Shown here in pieces: positions 5,570 through 6,557 of a DNA stretch of 6,557 nucleotides (its first letter is position 1; each line of letters starts with the position of its first letter). This DNA comes from Pseudomonadota bacterium (lineage in GTDB: Bacteria > Pseudomonadota > Alphaproteobacteria > Caulobacterales > Caulobacteraceae): NCBI GenBank assembly GCA_023412655.1, contig JAEYNH010000053.1, forward strand, positions 1-6,557. The letters run 5' to 3'. The position numbers and the translations under genes were made by a program. The notes beneath the pieces were generated by a model. It was not told the DNA's origin, did not search any database, and saw only the letters and a program-made list of their open reading frames with translations.

Positions 5570-6557
5570 GCTGGCTGGCCATGCGTTCGCGGGACGCCTC
5601 GTTCGCGGCGGCGCTCGCCCTCGTCGTGACCACCGCCCTGCTCGGCCTGGAAACCCACGCCCATCACGCCCAGACCGATCGCCTGCTGGAAGCCCTGGAC
5701 GCCTACGACCGTGCCCAGGCCGACCTGCAGCGCGACGTGGTCAGCCTGAGGGCCGGCCTGCTGCCCAGCGCCGCGCCGTTGCTGACCGGGACGGGGCGGC
5801 TCCTGGCCTCCGCCGACCGGCTTCGCCTGGAAGCGGCGGGCACCTCGGTCCAGGCGGAGGCGGCTCAACTCGGCGCGGCCGCCGCCCGCCAGGCCGAGCT
5901 TTCCGCCCAGCTGAAGGCCGACAGCGACCGCCTGCAGGCCAGCCTCCGGCGGTTCAGCCGGATGAGCGGCCGCTCGGGCAGGCCGCCGCGCCCCGAAGCC
6001 ACGGCCCTCGCAGCAGCCATGCTGCGCCTCACCTTCAACACCGGGGACACCAACCAGGCTGAGGTGGCCAGGCGCCTGCAGGCCCTGGAACGGCATGCGC
6101 CCACCCACAGCGAGCAGGCCCTGCTCGCCCATGGCCGCATCCTCCAACAGCTGCTGCCGCGGGCCGACGGCAACCTCCGGCAACTGATAGCGGCCGACCC
6201 AGCCGAAACTCGCCGCGCCCTTCGGCAGCGCCTGACCACCGAGCGCGCCCGCGCCGAGCTTGTCGCCCAACAGTGGCGGATGGGCCTCTCGGGCGTGGCC
6301 CTCGCCCTCGTCCTGTTGCTGGCCGCCCTGGGCGGGCGACTGAAGGCCCATGTCCGCAAGCTGCGGCGCCGGGCCCAGCTCGAGCACCTCCTCGCCGAGG
6401 TCTCCGCCGCCCTGATCCAGGCCACGCCCGAACAGGTGGGCGCCGCTGTCCGGGCCGCCCTGCGCCGGCTCGCCCGGGCGATGGGCGCGGAGCGCGCCTA
6501 CATCTGCGGCTCGGGCGCGGAAGACCTGGACCAGGCCTGGAGCGGCCAGGGCGCCGG
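5566..6557 (+). CDS. VirA-like membrane sensor histidine kinase, N-terminal part (cut by right edge)
   Basis: About 330 codons are visible. A first membrane segment (about residues 12-28) is followed by a roughly 210-residue periplasmic region that is Ala/Leu/Arg/Gln-rich and almost certainly all-helical. Near its start is LEALDAYDRAQADLQRDVVS and then LRAGLL, which resembles the helical ligand-binding domain of VirA-like sensors (DAHL-type, from memory). A second membrane segment (about 239-257, GLSGVALALVLLLAALGG) leads to a basic linker and the beginning of a GAF-like domain at about 272 (LLAEVSAALIQATPEQVGAA, then MGAERAYI). The phospho-acceptor His and ATPase domains are not in the window, so kinase function is inferred from layout and from the overlapping response regulator. 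The GTG at 5566 overlaps the regulator stop as GTGA; an ATG at 5581 is the alternative start. The ligand is unknown. Confidence 0.75.
   Translation, partial: MSWLAMRSRDASFAAALALVVTTALLGLETHAHHAQTDRLLEALDAYDRAQADLQRDVVSLRAGLLPSAAPLLTGTGRLLASADRLRLEAAGTSVQAEAAQLGAAAARQAELSAQLKADSDRLQASLRRFSRMSGRSGRPPRPEATALAAAMLRLTFNTGDTNQAEVARRLQALERHAPTHSEQALLAHGRILQQLLPRADGNLRQLIAADPAETRRALRQRLTTERARAELVAQQWRMGLSGVALALVLLLAALGGRLKAHVRKLRRRAQLEHLLAEVSAALIQATPEQVGAAVRAALRRLARAMGAERAYICGSGAEDLDQAWSGQGA

Noticed and set aside
5536..6387. Long antisense open frame (283 codons) opposite the sensor kinase
   Set aside because: A typical GC-rich shadow: low-complexity Gly/Ala/Arg/Gln content and no family motifs, while the opposite strand has a coherent membrane sensor.

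Overview
This is a high-GC window with the look of an alphaproteobacterium, most likely Caulobacterales (Caulobacter, Phenylobacterium or Brevundimonas type) or possibly Sphingomonadales. The hints are a FecI/FecR/TonB-receptor surface-signalling set, a small UrcA-family secreted protein, and dense GC-rich coding with many long antisense shadow frames. Placement is an inference from gene content, not from a marker gene.

Layout. On the minus strand at the left are the start of a FecR-type anti-sigma regulator (running off the left edge) and, upstream of it, an ECF sigma factor of FecI type; stop and start overlap as TGATG. A roughly 400-base divergent spacer with an AT-rich island and two inverted repeats separates these from a plus-strand TonB-dependent receptor. 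The receptor has a signal peptide, an STN signalling domain, a plug and a beta-barrel. It is split by a one-base frameshift near 3700: the N-terminal 842 residues end at 3718, and the last part of the barrel is read in another frame to 4260. The three genes form a FecIRA-like cell-surface signalling unit in which substrate binding at the receptor should be relayed through FecR to the sigma factor.

After a 165-base spacer with a strong GC hairpin comes a 103-residue UrcA-family exported protein. Then follows a two-component pair: an OmpR/PhoB-type response regulator whose sequence most resembles VirG, and, overlapping it by four bases (GTGA), a sensor kinase with a VirA-like front end (TM, about 210-residue all-helical periplasmic domain, TM, GAF-like linker). 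The kinase core lies beyond the right edge.

The points most worth a second look are the receptor frameshift, the VirA/VirG-like pair (recognised here only by recalled family resemblance), and the inverted repeats in the divergent spacer.
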